From Virgibacillus salarius (GTDB taxonomy: Bacteria > Bacillota > Bacilli > Bacillales > Amphibacillaceae), in the NCBI RefSeq assembly GCF_039521925.1, contig NZ_BAAACY010000020.1, forward strand, positions 1-62,982: 62,982 nt of DNA, in the 5' to 3' direction. Made by a program: the position numbers and the translations under genes. Shown here one piece after another: positions 8,796-18,304 of this stretch. Below the pieces are notes generated by a model, which made no database searches, was not told the DNA's origin, and saw nothing but the letters and a program-made list of their open reading frames with translations. Within the stretch, counting starts at the first letter, position 1. The number at the start of each line of letters is the position of its first letter.

Positions 8796-8873
8796 GGAAA
8801 GATTACTAATAAGAGGGTAAGGAATTGTTTTTCCTTATCTCCTTATTGGTGATCTCTGCTCATGCTTTTTTTG
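8787..8873 (+). terminator. GlcT-controlled leader terminator of ptsG
   Basis: A long hairpin: GCATGAG pairs with CTCATGC, an inner stem AATAAG..GTAAGGAA pairs with TTCCTTA..CTTATT, and eight T follow. The remaining 226 bp to ptsG hold no gene. Confidence 0.85.
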
Positions 8874-9099
8874 TTGGTTTTTTCAAAACAGGAAAGTACA
8901 AAATTTACGTTTGTATAATCTAGCTTCAACTTATACTTCTCATACCTATAGCTTCATTTTGGATGGAAAGAAGACCACAACATGGTTGATGTATTAGAGG
9001 ACAAGCAAAGATAAAGTAACTACTAGGATATGGTGGTTTAAGTTGGCAGATAGGATGTTGTACTTTTTATGTATTTATTGAAGAGAGGGAGGAATAAAC

Positions 9100-11148
9100 A
9101 TGTTTAAAAAGGCTTTCGGTGTATTACAAAAAGTTGGTAAGGCACTCATGCTTCCAGTTGCATTATTACCAGCAGCAGGTCTGCTTTTAGGTTTTGGTAA
9201 TGCAGCACAGCAGGAAACAATGCTTGAATATCTGCCATTTTTAGGAGCAGATTGGATACAGCTCGTTGCTACAGTGATGGAAGATGCTGGTGGAATTATT
9301 TTTGATAACTTACCGTTAATTTTTGCAATTGGTGTTGCAATAGGTTTAGCAAGTGATGGAGCTGCTGGACTTGCTGCACTTGTTGGTTATTTAGTACTGA
9401 ATCAAGTAATGGGGTCTTGGATTGGTGTAACCCCAGATATGCTTGAATCTGACCCTAGTTTCGCATCTGTTTTAGGAATATCGACATTGCAAACTGGTGT
9501 TTTTGGTGGAATTATTGTCGGTTTAATCGCCGCATTTTGTTATAATCGCTATCATGATATTGAAATGCCTTCATTTTTAGGATTCTTTGCTGGTAAGCGA
9601 TTTGTACCGATTGCGACCGCGGCTATGTCATTTGTAGCAGGGTTTGTTTTGCTGTTCATCTGGCCACCTGTCCAAGAAGCAATGAACGACGCGTCGTATT
9701 GGTTAATTGAAGAAGGAACCTATCTCGCTGTATTCTTTTTCGGTTTTATAAAGCGTTTACTTATTCCGTTTGGCCTACATCATATTTTCCATGCACCTTT
9801 CTGGTATGAATTCGGTTCTTATACCACAGAGGCTGGAAACTTGGTGCGGGGTGATATGACGATATTTTTTGCCCAATTAAAAGATGGTGTAGAAATTACA
9901 GCGGGTAATTTCATGGCTGGTGAATTTCCAATAATGATGTTTGGTTTGCCAGCTGCAGCTTTGGCGATGTATCATGCTGCTCGTCCAGAGAAGAAAAAGC
10001 TCGTAGCAGGCTTATTAGGATCAGCAGCATTAACGTCATTCTTAACAGGTATAACAGAACCACTTGAATTTTCATTTATGTTTGTATCACCATTACTATT
10101 CTTTTTACACGCCGTATTAGATGGGCTATCCTTCGTATTAATGACCATATTTAGTGTGAATATCGGTTATACATTTTCCGGCGGGGCGATTGATTTCGCG
10201 TTATTTGGAATTTTGCCAGGTCAAGAACCATGGTGGATTACGATTATACTTGGATTGATCTTTGCAGTTATCTATTACGTCATTTTCCGTTTCTTCATTA
10301 AGAAATTTAACCTAATGACACCAGGACGTGAGGAAGATGGAGAAGAGGCGGCAACTAAGGAAGGTAGAACAGGTGAGTTTGCATATGATGTATTAGCAGC
10401 AATGGGTGGAGAAAAGAACATTTCGCATCTGGATGCTTGCATTACTCGTTTGCGTGTCTCGGTTAATTCAATCAATGAAGTAGACAAGGAGCAATTGAAA
10501 AAACTAGGAGCTTCTGGAGTACTAGAGATTGGAAATAATATTCAAGCCATTTTTGGCCCACGTTCGGAAACGATAAAGGGGCAAATGCAAGATATTATTT
10601 CAGGAAAAATACCTCGGGAAGAAGAGGTTAATCAAGAAGCTGAAATAAAACAGCAAATAGAAGAAGTGAATCCGGCTGCCATGCAAAATGAGCTGAAGGA
10701 TGAATCAATTGTTTCTCCGATGACTGGTGAGCTTCTACCAATTACAGAAGTGCCAGACCAAGTGTTTTCTGGAAAAATGATGGGAGATGGCTTTGCTATT
10801 ATGCCAAAAGATGGGATCGTCGTTGCTCCAGTGAACGGAAAAATTGTAAATGTTTTTCCGACCAAGCATGCAATTGGAATGATGTCTGAAGGAGGAAAGG
10901 AAATACTCATTCATGTAGGTATTGATACAGTAAATTTAAAGGGAGATGGCTTTGAAGCACTTGTTACAGAAGGTGACGCTGTTCAAGCAGGCCAACCTAT
11001 TTTAAAAGCAGATCTTTCTTTCATTCAAAGTAAAGGATTGCCTATCATTACTCCGATAGTATTTACAAATTTAAGTGAAGGGGAGCAAGTGACCCTACAA
11101 AAATCAGGAAATGTAGTGAAGGAAGAAACAGATATAATGAAGCTATAA
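9100..11148 (+). CDS. ptsG: Glucose-specific PTS enzyme IICBA
   Basis: 682 aa, fused in the order IIC (about 1-405, polytopic), IIB (about 425-505; phospho-Cys447 in DACITRLR) and IIA (about 540-680; His605 in ILIHVGIDT). Imports glucose as glucose 6-phosphate. All three domains are complete, like B. subtilis PtsG. RBS GAGGGAGG precedes the ATG. It is controlled by the glcT/RAT switch upstream and followed by its own terminator. Confidence 0.96.
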   Translation: MFKKAFGVLQKVGKALMLPVALLPAAGLLLGFGNAAQQETMLEYLPFLGADWIQLVATVMEDAGGIIFDNLPLIFAIGVAIGLASDGAAGLAALVGYLVLNQVMGSWIGVTPDMLESDPSFASVLGISTLQTGVFGGIIVGLIAAFCYNRYHDIEMPSFLGFFAGKRFVPIATAAMSFVAGFVLLFIWPPVQEAMNDASYWLIEEGTYLAVFFFGFIKRLLIPFGLHHIFHAPFWYEFGSYTTEAGNLVRGDMTIFFAQLKDGVEITAGNFMAGEFPIMMFGLPAAALAMYHAARPEKKKLVAGLLGSAALTSFLTGITEPLEFSFMFVSPLLFFLHAVLDGLSFVLMTIFSVNIGYTFSGGAIDFALFGILPGQEPWWITIILGLIFAVIYYVIFRFFIKKFNLMTPGREEDGEEAATKEGRTGEFAYDVLAAMGGEKNISHLDACITRLRVSVNSINEVDKEQLKKLGASGVLEIGNNIQAIFGPRSETIKGQMQDIISGKIPREEEVNQEAEIKQQIEEVNPAAMQNELKDESIVSPMTGELLPITEVPDQVFSGKMMGDGFAIMPKDGIVVAPVNGKIVNVFPTKHAIGMMSEGGKEILIHVGIDTVNLKGDGFEALVTEGDAVQAGQPILKADLSFIQSKGLPIITPIVFTNLSEGEQVTLQKSGNVVKEETDIMKL

Positions 11149-11174
11149 GAGAAAAACATACTACGTTTAGTGGT

Positions 11175-11211
11175 GGGTAAAGTCATCGACGAATGATTTT
11201 GCCCATTTTTC
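11175..11211 (+). terminator. Rho-independent terminator of ptsG
   Basis: Arms GGGTAAAGTCAT and ATGATTTTGCCC (two G-U pairs), then ATTTTT. The following 11212-11438 shows no convincing gene; a 63-codon minus-strand frame (11218-11409) with hydrophobic residues may be a gene scrap but I cannot name it. Confidence 0.85.
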
Positions 11212-11438
11212 TATTTACTACCTCCCGATTGCGACGTCAGAATCGATTACGAGCGCTCCAAGTATGAGCATATCCGCAAATCCTGTAATAAAAGCACACG
11301 GTATGATAAAAATGATAACGTACTTCATGCTGTTGCTCAATTCGCACAATCCTCTAACAAATATCGAAACTTCTACTAAATCACTTCCCTCGTTAATAAA
11401 CTTTACCAAGGACTTTTACTACAGAGAGGAAGTATTAT

Positions 11439-12758
11439 ATGAAATCGTTAAAAATTGTCATCATTGGGGGAGGATCTTCTTATACACCGGAATTAATAGA
11501 AGGAATCATTAATAATTACGATGTATTGCCCGTTTCAGAAATTTGGCTTGTAGATATTTTAGAAGGAAGAGAAAAGTTAATGATTATCGCAGGCTTAGCA
11601 AAACGAATGATAGCACAAGCTGATTGCTCTATCAAGATCGTTGAAACATTAGATCGTCGTGAAGCTCTAAAAGATGCTAATTATGTGATTACACAAATTA
11701 GAGTGGGGCAATTGGACATGCGCAGATCAGATGAATATTTATCGCTCAAGTACGGGGTTATTGGTCAGGAGACAACCGGAGCTGGCGGCTTTATGAAGGC
11801 ATTGCGTACGATTCCGGTAATGCTGGATATTTGTGAAGACATAGAAGAACTAGCTCCAGAGGCATGGCTGCTCAATTTTACTAATCCGGCAGGTATTATA
11901 ACAGAAGCTATTTTGAAGCATAGCAATGTTAAAGTCGTTGGGCTTTGTAATAATCCAATAAACTTCTATAAAAAATTTGCTAAGGACTATCAAGTTCCGA
12001 TGAAGGATGTAAGTATCCAGTTTGTCGGTATCAACCATTTAAATTGGATAACCGATTTCTATATTAAAGGAAAATCAAGATTAAACGATGTGTTAGCTGG
12101 TGTATCTGCGAGTTATGAAGCAAAGAATATTCCAGGACTTGAATGGGATCCCATATTTCTTCAATCACTCGGAGCCATCCCTTGCGGCTATCATAAATAC
12201 TATTATCAGACAGACCAAATTTTAGCTGAGCAGTTAAAGAATTACAAGAAAGGCTACACAAGAGCTGATCAAGTCCAACAAGTCGAAAAAGAGCTATTTA
12301 CGATTTATGAAGATCCATCTACTATGGAAAAACCTGATGCATTAGAACAACGTGGAGGTGCCTATTATTCGGAGGCGGCTGTAAACCTCCTTACCTCAAT
12401 TCATTTAGATAATAAGCAAATTCACACAGTAAACGTTAGAAATAATGGAGCCATTTCTTGTTTACCTAATGATGTCTGCATTGAAGTAAATTGCATAGTT
12501 GAAAATCAGCAAATTACACCAATTCAAACAGGAAATGTTTCTCCACAAATAAGGGGATTATTGCAAGTTGTTAAGGCATATGAAGAGTTAACCGTGGAGG
12601 CTGCCGTAACAAGAAAAATAGGAACTGCTTTACAAGCATTGACAATTCATCCGTTAATTCCATCTGCAAAGAAAGCACATGAATTATTACAAGATATGTT
12701 AATTGCAAATGAAGCCTATTTCCAGCCAATTCTATATTTCGGAGGCGATCATGTATGA
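11439..12758 (+). CDS. GH4 family 6-phospho-glycosidase (LicH/CelF type)
   Basis: 439 aa. N-terminal dinucleotide fold (VIIGGGSSYTPEL, residues 7-19), NFTNPAGI at about 146-153, and the Mn2+ ligands typical of GH4: Cys170 in CNNP and His200 in GINHLNW. GH4 enzymes hydrolyse 6-phospho-glycosides by an NAD+ and Mn2+ dependent oxidation/elimination route. The stop overlaps the IIB start by four bases, so it is translationally coupled to the PTS. Phospho-beta-glucosides are the family default, but the NamZ-like gene three places downstream suggests that cell-wall saccharides should also be considered. Confidence 0.92.
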   Translation: MKSLKIVIIGGGSSYTPELIEGIINNYDVLPVSEIWLVDILEGREKLMIIAGLAKRMIAQADCSIKIVETLDRREALKDANYVITQIRVGQLDMRRSDEYLSLKYGVIGQETTGAGGFMKALRTIPVMLDICEDIEELAPEAWLLNFTNPAGIITEAILKHSNVKVVGLCNNPINFYKKFAKDYQVPMKDVSIQFVGINHLNWITDFYIKGKSRLNDVLAGVSASYEAKNIPGLEWDPIFLQSLGAIPCGYHKYYYQTDQILAEQLKNYKKGYTRADQVQQVEKELFTIYEDPSTMEKPDALEQRGGAYYSEAAVNLLTSIHLDNKQIHTVNVRNNGAISCLPNDVCIEVNCIVENQQITPIQTGNVSPQIRGLLQVVKAYEELTVEAAVTRKIGTALQALTIHPLIPSAKKAHELLQDMLIANEAYFQPILYFGGDHV

Positions 12759-13057
12759 AAGTTACGCTGTTATGTGCATTAGGGATGAGTACAAGTATGC
12801 TCGTAGAGAGAATGAAAAAAGCGGCTAAAGCAAGATCGGTGAGCATCCAAATTGAAGCACATTCGGTTAATGACTTAGAGGGGCAGCTTGAAACCTCGGA
12901 TCTTATCTTACTTGGACCACAAATTCGATATAAACAAAGAGAACTATCAGCAAAAGCAAAAGCTGTTGGGGTACCACTTGCAGTAATTGATATGAAAGCA
13001 TATGGGAGTATGGATGGAGATAAGGTATTGAATCAAGCCTTGGAGTTATTACGCTAG
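12755..13057 (+). CDS. PTS lactose/cellobiose-type IIB component
   Basis: 100 aa, cytoplasmic. The phosphocysteine loop is LLCALGMSTSML with Cys7; typical length for CelA/LicB. Overlaps the GH4 stop by four bases and is followed by IIC after 17 bp. No IIA gene is in this operon, so phosphate must come from another operon's IIA, for example 26771-27076. Confidence 0.93.
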   Translation: MKVTLLCALGMSTSMLVERMKKAAKARSVSIQIEAHSVNDLEGQLETSDLILLGPQIRYKQRELSAKAKAVGVPLAVIDMKAYGSMDGDKVLNQALELLR

Positions 13058-13074
13058 AATGGAGGGGAGAGTAT

Positions 13075-14340
13075 ATGAGGAGATTTCAAGCGTTTATGGA
13101 GCATTACTTTATGCCGGTTGCTGGAAAACTAGCTGAGCAGCGACATTTACGGGCAATTCGCGATGGAATTATTGCTACGATGCCGTTACTAATCATTGGG
13201 AGTATCTTTTTAATTATTTCTTCACCGCCTGTTAAATCCTGGACAGAATTTATGAAGCCATTTACACCAACTCTAAGTATACCTGTAAACGCAACATTTG
13301 GGCTATTAGGATTGATTGCTGTATTTGCGATTGCTTATCATTTAGCAAGAAGCTATAACCTGGACGGTCTATCTGCAGGTGTGCTCAGTGTTGCAGCATT
13401 CTTTGTAGCAACACCTCTAACAGAAGAAGGGAATATTCCTCTAAATTTAATGGGCAGTGAAGGGCTGTTTATTGCAATTTTATTAGCTATATTTACGGTT
13501 GAAGTGTATCGTTTTTTTACGAAAAAAAATATTGTCATCCGTATGCCAGATGGAGTCCCGCCGTCTGTTTGGCGGGCATTCACAGCATTAATTCCAGGTG
13601 CAGCTATTATTGCTATTGTTTGGGGAGTCGATTTGTTTTTAAAAATCGCTTGGGACCTGTCCTTGCATGGGGTCGTAGGTGCTGTATTAAGAGAGCCTAT
13701 ACAGCAATTAGGAGGAAGCTTTTGGGGAGCTATTATAGCGATTATTCTTATTCATTTACTATGGTCGTTTGGCATCCATGGTATCTCCGTCGTTGCCAGT
13801 GTAATGGCACCAATTTGGTACAGCTTAACGGAAGAAAATGTTGCGGCACATCAAGCTGGTGAGGCATTGCCTCATATTGTTGGCCAGCCGTTTATGGCAA
13901 TTTGGTGGGCTGTTGGTGGATCTGGTATGGCCTTAGCCCTGACGCTGCTCTTTATTTGGCGCGCGCGATCCAAGCATTTAAAAAGCTTGGGAAGAGGGTC
14001 AGTATGGGCAAGTGCCTTTAATATTAGTGAACCAGTTATTTTTGGTGCTCCAGTCGTGATGAATCCGATCCTTGTTATCCCCTTTATTCTTGCACCACTT
14101 GCAGTTGGAATCCTAACCTATTTTTCTATGTCAATTGGTTTGGTAGGGAAGCCATATGTGATCATACCATGGACAACACCACCCCCGTTCTCAGGCGTTT
14201 TAACAACGGGGGATTTCCGAGGTGGTCTATTGATGATTGTAAATATTATTGTAGCGATGGTCATTTATTATCCGTTTTTCAAAATGTATGATCGCCAGCT
14301 TGTAAAGGAAGAGGAATCAATTAGATCAGATGATACATAG
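13075..14340 (+). CDS. PTS lactose/cellobiose-type IIC permease
   Basis: 421-aa polytopic permease with the EIIC fold; recognisable blocks are the N-terminal PVAGKLAEQRHLRAIRDG, a central SFGIHGI and the NISEPVIFGAPVVMNP substrate-site region near 320-335. Paralogue of the IIC at 25439 but clearly diverged. Same transcript as IIB and probably as the NamZ-like gene 53 bp downstream. Confidence 0.93.
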   Translation: MRRFQAFMEHYFMPVAGKLAEQRHLRAIRDGIIATMPLLIIGSIFLIISSPPVKSWTEFMKPFTPTLSIPVNATFGLLGLIAVFAIAYHLARSYNLDGLSAGVLSVAAFFVATPLTEEGNIPLNLMGSEGLFIAILLAIFTVEVYRFFTKKNIVIRMPDGVPPSVWRAFTALIPGAAIIAIVWGVDLFLKIAWDLSLHGVVGAVLREPIQQLGGSFWGAIIAIILIHLLWSFGIHGISVVASVMAPIWYSLTEENVAAHQAGEALPHIVGQPFMAIWWAVGGSGMALALTLLFIWRARSKHLKSLGRGSVWASAFNISEPVIFGAPVVMNPILVIPFILAPLAVGILTYFSMSIGLVGKPYVIIPWTTPPPFSGVLTTGDFRGGLLMIVNIIVAMVIYYPFFKMYDRQLVKEEESIRSDDT

Positions 14341-14393
14341 TGCAAGGTATTGTTACATGGTTGAAAAATTACTCATGAAATGGGAGTGTTTTG

Positions 14394-16247
14394 GTGAAAA
14401 TCAAGGTATTATGTTTATCGACAATTGCATTGCTTGCTGTCATATTTCAACAGCAAACCGTTCATGCAGATAAAGAAGCGAGTCGTAAAGAAAAGCGAAT
14501 AGTAAAGCCAGGTATTGAAGTCTTATTAGAAGAACATTTGAATTGGTTAGCTGGAAAACGAGTAGGTCTAATTACAAACCCAACAGGCGTTGATCGAAAT
14601 TTAAAAAGTTCAATTGACTTATTGTATGAACATCCAGATGTAAATCTAACTGCACTTTTTGGTCCTGAACACGGTATTCGTGGTAACCGTGAAGCGGGTG
14701 AATATGTTGAGTCGTATGTAGATGAAAAGACGGGTTTACCTGTTTACAGCCTGTATGGACCAACATGGAAGCCGACAGAAGAAATGCTTGAAGATATTGA
14801 TGTATTGTTATTTGATATCCAAGATATCGGTTCTAATGTATATACCTATATTTATACACTTGGTTTTGCAATGGAAGCGGCCGCAGAACAGGGGAAAGAG
14901 ATTATTGTTCTGGATCGGCCAAATCCAATTGGTGGCGAACGAGTAGAGGGACCTCTTCGTTCAGCGGACACGGTTAGTTTTATGGGAAGATTTCTTTTGC
15001 CTGTACGTCACGGCCTGACTGTTGGTGAACTAGCAACAATGTGGAATCATGAATATAGTTTGGGAGTATCGTTAAAAGTAGCGAAAATGAAAGGTTGGAA
15101 GCGCTTCATGCATTTTGAAGACACACAGTTACCATGGATTCAACCTTCTCCTAATATTCCAGCGCAAGAAACAGCTTATTTATATGCAGGAACAGAACTA
15201 TTGGATGATACAACATTAACAACTGGTCTAGGAACAACAAAGCCATTTGAGCTTGTAGGTGCACCCTGGATTAATGGGAATCAATTAGCAGAAGAAATGA
15301 ATGATAGAAACATAGATGGCGTCCGTTTTCGTTCTGCTTACTTCACACCAATGTTTGGTAAATATGAAGGGGAGCGCATTGGTGGTGTACAGGTACACAT
15401 AATTGATCGGCAGAAAATAGATTTAGTAAATTTAGGATTACAGCTTCTTGATGCGATGCGTGATCAAGACCCAGATCAATTTATGATGACAGATAAATAC
15501 GCCAATCTTATTGGTGACCCAGAAGTGCCAGCGATGATTCGAAATAATGAATCGATAGAGAAAATTATAGATAGTTGGCAAAGGAAATTAATGAAATGGA
15601 AGCTTGAGGTACGAAATCACTACTTACTTTATGGACCCTATCCGAAGGGTGCAAAGCCTTATAAAGGGAAAACAGTACTTGGTATCTTACCGTTAGATTT
15701 ATCCGCGGCAATTGGACAAAGCATTCCTTTATCGTTACAAGGCTTTGATAAGAATGGAGAAAAATTAGAAATAAATTCGGATGATATTAACTGGAAAGTT
15801 ACAGATGGATTAGGGTATGTTGAGGATAGCCAATTTCATGCGCTAAAAGATGGTGTTGGTAAAATTATTGCAATCTACCAAAAGCAAAAAGCAGAACGTT
15901 CTATAGATATATCAGCAATTTTAGTTCAAAATATTCGCTTTGGAGTACATGATTCCTATACACGTGTTGTGTTTGATTTAAATAAGACAGTCAGCAATTA
16001 TGCTGTTGAAGAAGAAGATCACCGCCTGTTATTTTCTATCCCCTATGGAGAAATAGCTGGAGAGTTAGAAAAGGGAGGAGGGAGCATTTTAATTGGGAAT
16101 AGTCCAGTGATCGAGCGCATCGATTATCAAATAGAGGGAGAAAACTTTTCAGCAGAATTGCATGTAAAACAAACGGCTGTAAACGTAGAAACACCAACAT
16201 ATGCTTCGCGAATCGTATTAGATTTGCAGCATGATGGAGAAAATTAG
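14394..16247 (+). CDS. Secreted DUF1343/NamZ-like exo-beta-N-acetylmuramidase with AMIN-like tail
   Basis: About 617 aa. Signal peptide (residues 1-26, cleavage near VHA/DKE), then a DUF1343 (GH171) domain to about residue 420 with GPEHGIRG at 91-98 and DRPNPIGG near 180. B. subtilis NamZ of this family removes terminal MurNAc from peptidoglycan chains. Next come a Big2-like beta domain (about 430-510) and a C-terminal AMIN-like domain (about 515-610, IRFGVHDSYTRVVFDL), a wall-binding module. I choose GTG at 14394 (TTG at 14391 sits too close to GGGAG). It follows the GH4-IIB-IIC genes by 53 bp, so a role in wall-saccharide recovery is plausible but inferred. Confidence 0.88.
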   Translation: MKIKVLCLSTIALLAVIFQQQTVHADKEASRKEKRIVKPGIEVLLEEHLNWLAGKRVGLITNPTGVDRNLKSSIDLLYEHPDVNLTALFGPEHGIRGNREAGEYVESYVDEKTGLPVYSLYGPTWKPTEEMLEDIDVLLFDIQDIGSNVYTYIYTLGFAMEAAAEQGKEIIVLDRPNPIGGERVEGPLRSADTVSFMGRFLLPVRHGLTVGELATMWNHEYSLGVSLKVAKMKGWKRFMHFEDTQLPWIQPSPNIPAQETAYLYAGTELLDDTTLTTGLGTTKPFELVGAPWINGNQLAEEMNDRNIDGVRFRSAYFTPMFGKYEGERIGGVQVHIIDRQKIDLVNLGLQLLDAMRDQDPDQFMMTDKYANLIGDPEVPAMIRNNESIEKIIDSWQRKLMKWKLEVRNHYLLYGPYPKGAKPYKGKTVLGILPLDLSAAIGQSIPLSLQGFDKNGEKLEINSDDINWKVTDGLGYVEDSQFHALKDGVGKIIAIYQKQKAERSIDISAILVQNIRFGVHDSYTRVVFDLNKTVSNYAVEEEDHRLLFSIPYGEIAGELEKGGGSILIGNSPVIERIDYQIEGENFSAELHVKQTAVNVETPTYASRIVLDLQHDGEN

Positions 16248-16261
16248 CCGTGCATATCTAT

Positions 16262-16439
16262 CATGCATATAACTGGCAGTAAGATTCCCACTTCAAGGAA
16301 TAAAGTGAAACCAATATGGATAAGTAGGAGATCGACTGCCAGTAAATGTCCGATTGGTTCCAAGGCCGTTAGGTCATATCCTTGGGGTACGAACAATCAG
16401 TGGAGGATAAACAAAATCCCTACTAAAGTTTCACTTTAT
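16262..16439 (+). repeat. Repeat A, copy a
   Basis: First of nine related elements. Stem 1 is ACTGGCAGT/ACTGCCAGT; the loop segment ATAAAGTGAAAC is the exact complement of the 3' end GTTTCACTTTAT (predicted pseudoknot); the middle has GATT.GTTC paired with GAAC.AATC. Left flank TCTAT, element ends TTTAT. It lies between the namZ-like gene and a bidirectional terminator. Confidence 0.9.
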
Positions 16440-16505
16440 AGATAGAGTAGCAGATACTTCTGTTTTGATTCATAAAATACTGCTACAAATAACATATTGG
16501 CATGT

Positions 16506-16535
16506 AAAAACAGGGATAATTAAATCCCTGTTTTT
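16506..16535. terminator. Bidirectional terminator
   Basis: Arms AAAAACAGGGAT and ATCCCTGTTTTT between the convergent namZ-like gene and the DUF3006 gene; A-run and T-run make it usable from both sides. Confidence 0.9.
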
Positions 16536-16542
16536 GTGGTCG

Positions 16543-16803
16543 CTATTTCTTTCTAAATTTACTATCTGACCTTTGTTGGCGAAGTTTTCCCAAGCGCTCT
16601 GATATCTTCTCTGCTTGGTGTTTTGTACATTCCTTGTCTATTTCTAATTGATATTTTCCATCTTTAGCAGTAATGTCAAAACAGGTATCTACTTCACTTC
16701 CCTTTGGAAGCAGGTTTTTAGCGATAAGAATTTCCTTTTGTTTATCTTCCACTAAGATGACTGCTTTTTCATTATCTTCAAAGCGATCTAAGACACCTTT
16801 CAT
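16543..16803 (-). CDS. DUF3006 family protein
   Basis: 86 aa, beginning MKGVLDRFEDNEKAVILVED, a short beta-rich DUF3006 domain, with a basic C-terminal tail (LRQQRSDSKFRKK). Function unknown. Its start overlaps the stop of the MBL-fold gene by four bases (ATGA), the usual partnership of this family, so it may assist or regulate that hydrolase. Confidence 0.85.
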   Translation of the reverse strand: MKGVLDRFEDNEKAVILVEDKQKEILIAKNLLPKGSEVDTCFDITAKDGKYQLEIDKECTKHQAEKISERLGKLRQQRSDSKFRKK

Positions 16804-17879
16804 TTGTCGGCTCCTTTCATACAGGCTAATCCTTGTTTTTTTATATCATCTAATGTTGCAGTACTGATACCTTTTATCTTTGTCAAATCATTTAGTGATT
16901 GATACGGTCGTAAGTCAATTAATGCAGTTGCCCGCTCTGAGCCAATATGAATAATATTTTGTAAGTCATCATGTGAAGCTTGGTTAATGGCAATACATTC
17001 ATCTTTCCCTTTTTCCGTAGAAATTTGATATTCTGTTCCATTTGTAGTTATGATAATGGTACCATCATTATCTGTACCATATAAGTCAATTCCAGCATTT
17101 TTGATTTTTTTTATTGTTTCTTTATGTGGGTGTCCATAATTATTATCCTTTCCTGCACTATAAATAGCTACTTGTGGATTAACTGCTTCTACAAATTCAG
17201 CTGCGGTAGATGTATTGGAACCGTGGTGTCCAAGCTGGAGAAAATCCGCATCGATCGAATCATTCATCGTAAGCATTTCTCTTTCCTCTGCTTTACCTGC
17301 ATCCCCTGTAAACAAAAAACGCATTTGATCATATGATAATCGAACGGAAAGAGACTCTTTATTTGCTTCACCTGTGATTTCTTTAGGATAGAGGATGTCG
17401 ATTTCCAATGGCCCGATTACAAACTGCTCTCCTACTCGAGGTTCTTCATAGTTAGCGCCACTATCAATTACTGCTTCTAAAGCTTTTTGAAAGGTTTGAG
17501 AAGAGCTTTCATTACCACTCATCCATACTTCCTGTGTTTCGTATGTTTGAAGGATTTCTGCTAATTGTCCAATATGATCAGCATCTGGATGACTAATAAT
17601 GATTAAATCAATGTTATTAATAGCTTGGGACGCTAAATATTCGTTTACATCATTACTTTTCCAATCACCAGTGTCATATAAAATCGTATAGGTTTGTTGA
17701 TCCTCTGAATAGCGAAATAGCGTCGCATCTGCTTGGCCAGCATCTATGTAATGAACATCCAGTTGCCCATTTGAAGACGTTGAGTGTGCAACACTATCTG
17801 ATTGTGTGGGTGATTTACCACAAGCCGTTACGAAGCAAAATAATCCAATGATAATCAAAAACAGCCAATGACGCTTCAT
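16800..17879 (-). CDS. MBL-fold hydrolase lipoprotein with C-terminal helix-hairpin-helix (ComEC-C like)
   Basis: 359 aa. Lipoprotein signal (LFCFVTAC, lipid on Cys20), then a metallo-beta-lactamase domain of the ComEC/Rec2 C-terminal type (about 40-275) with metal motif SHPDADHIGQ, DTGDW, TGDAG and GHHGSN. A ComEA-type helix-hairpin-helix pair follows (about 295-355, NIIHIGSERATALIDL and LTKIKGISTATLDDIK), a non-specific DNA-binding module. The combination suggests a surface-anchored DNA hydrolase, perhaps for DNA uptake, nutrition or defence; activity is inferred. Single transcript with the DUF3006 gene. Confidence 0.9.
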   Translation of the reverse strand: MKRHWLFLIIIGLFCFVTACGKSPTQSDSVAHSTSSNGQLDVHYIDAGQADATLFRYSEDQQTYTILYDTGDWKSNDVNEYLASQAINNIDLIIISHPDADHIGQLAEILQTYETQEVWMSGNESSSQTFQKALEAVIDSGANYEEPRVGEQFVIGPLEIDILYPKEITGEANKESLSVRLSYDQMRFLFTGDAGKAEEREMLTMNDSIDADFLQLGHHGSNTSTAAEFVEAVNPQVAIYSAGKDNNYGHPHKETIKKIKNAGIDLYGTDNDGTIIITTNGTEYQISTEKGKDECIAINQASHDDLQNIIHIGSERATALIDLRPYQSLNDLTKIKGISTATLDDIKKQGLACMKGADK

Positions 17880-18304
17880 GTAACATGTCCCCCTTCTTTA
17901 CCTTAATAGTATTATAAGTTGGTATCGAAAGGAAAAGGAAAGAATAGCGGCTATAATAACTAAATATTCTGAGTGAAAATAGGGGGGTGAAGTGACTAAA
18001 TTAAACAGTCATCATAATTGTTCTGATGTCACAAGGCTATTAGAGCGAGGAAGTTATCTCCACGATCTAAAAAGGGTTATCAATATAGATACAACAAATA
18101 ATCAGAGAGATTTGCAGTTGGTTCTCAGTCTTTGGATGATTCCTTCGTTATCTTGTTTACGTGTATCAGATAAGCAAAGGCTCTCTTCCGTTTAGCAACT
18201 GCTGCTAAGTGAGAGAGCCTTACATATAATGAGAATCAGCTAGTATCTAGAGATGCTTTACAGATGGAGCAACATAATTGATAAGCGCTGTTCAAGCGAA
18301 AGCT
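17880..18304. other. Intergenic region with long inverted repeat
   Basis: An inverted repeat at 18177-18222 pairs AGGCTCTCT and an inner TTTAGCA with TGCTAA and AGAGAGCCT; neither flank has a real T-run. A 67-codon GTG frame at 17992-18195 has a GGGGGGTG upstream but runs into the inverted repeat and resembles nothing I know, so I do not call it a gene. Confidence 0.4.

Noticed and set aside
11218..11409. Hydrophobic minus-strand frame between ptsG and the GH4 gene
   Set aside because: Looks like a scrap of a membrane protein but I could not assign a family; may be chance.
17992..18195. 67-codon GTG frame with GGGGGGTG upstream
   Set aside because: Spacing to the RBS is short, the 3' end is an inverted repeat and the protein resembles nothing known to me.
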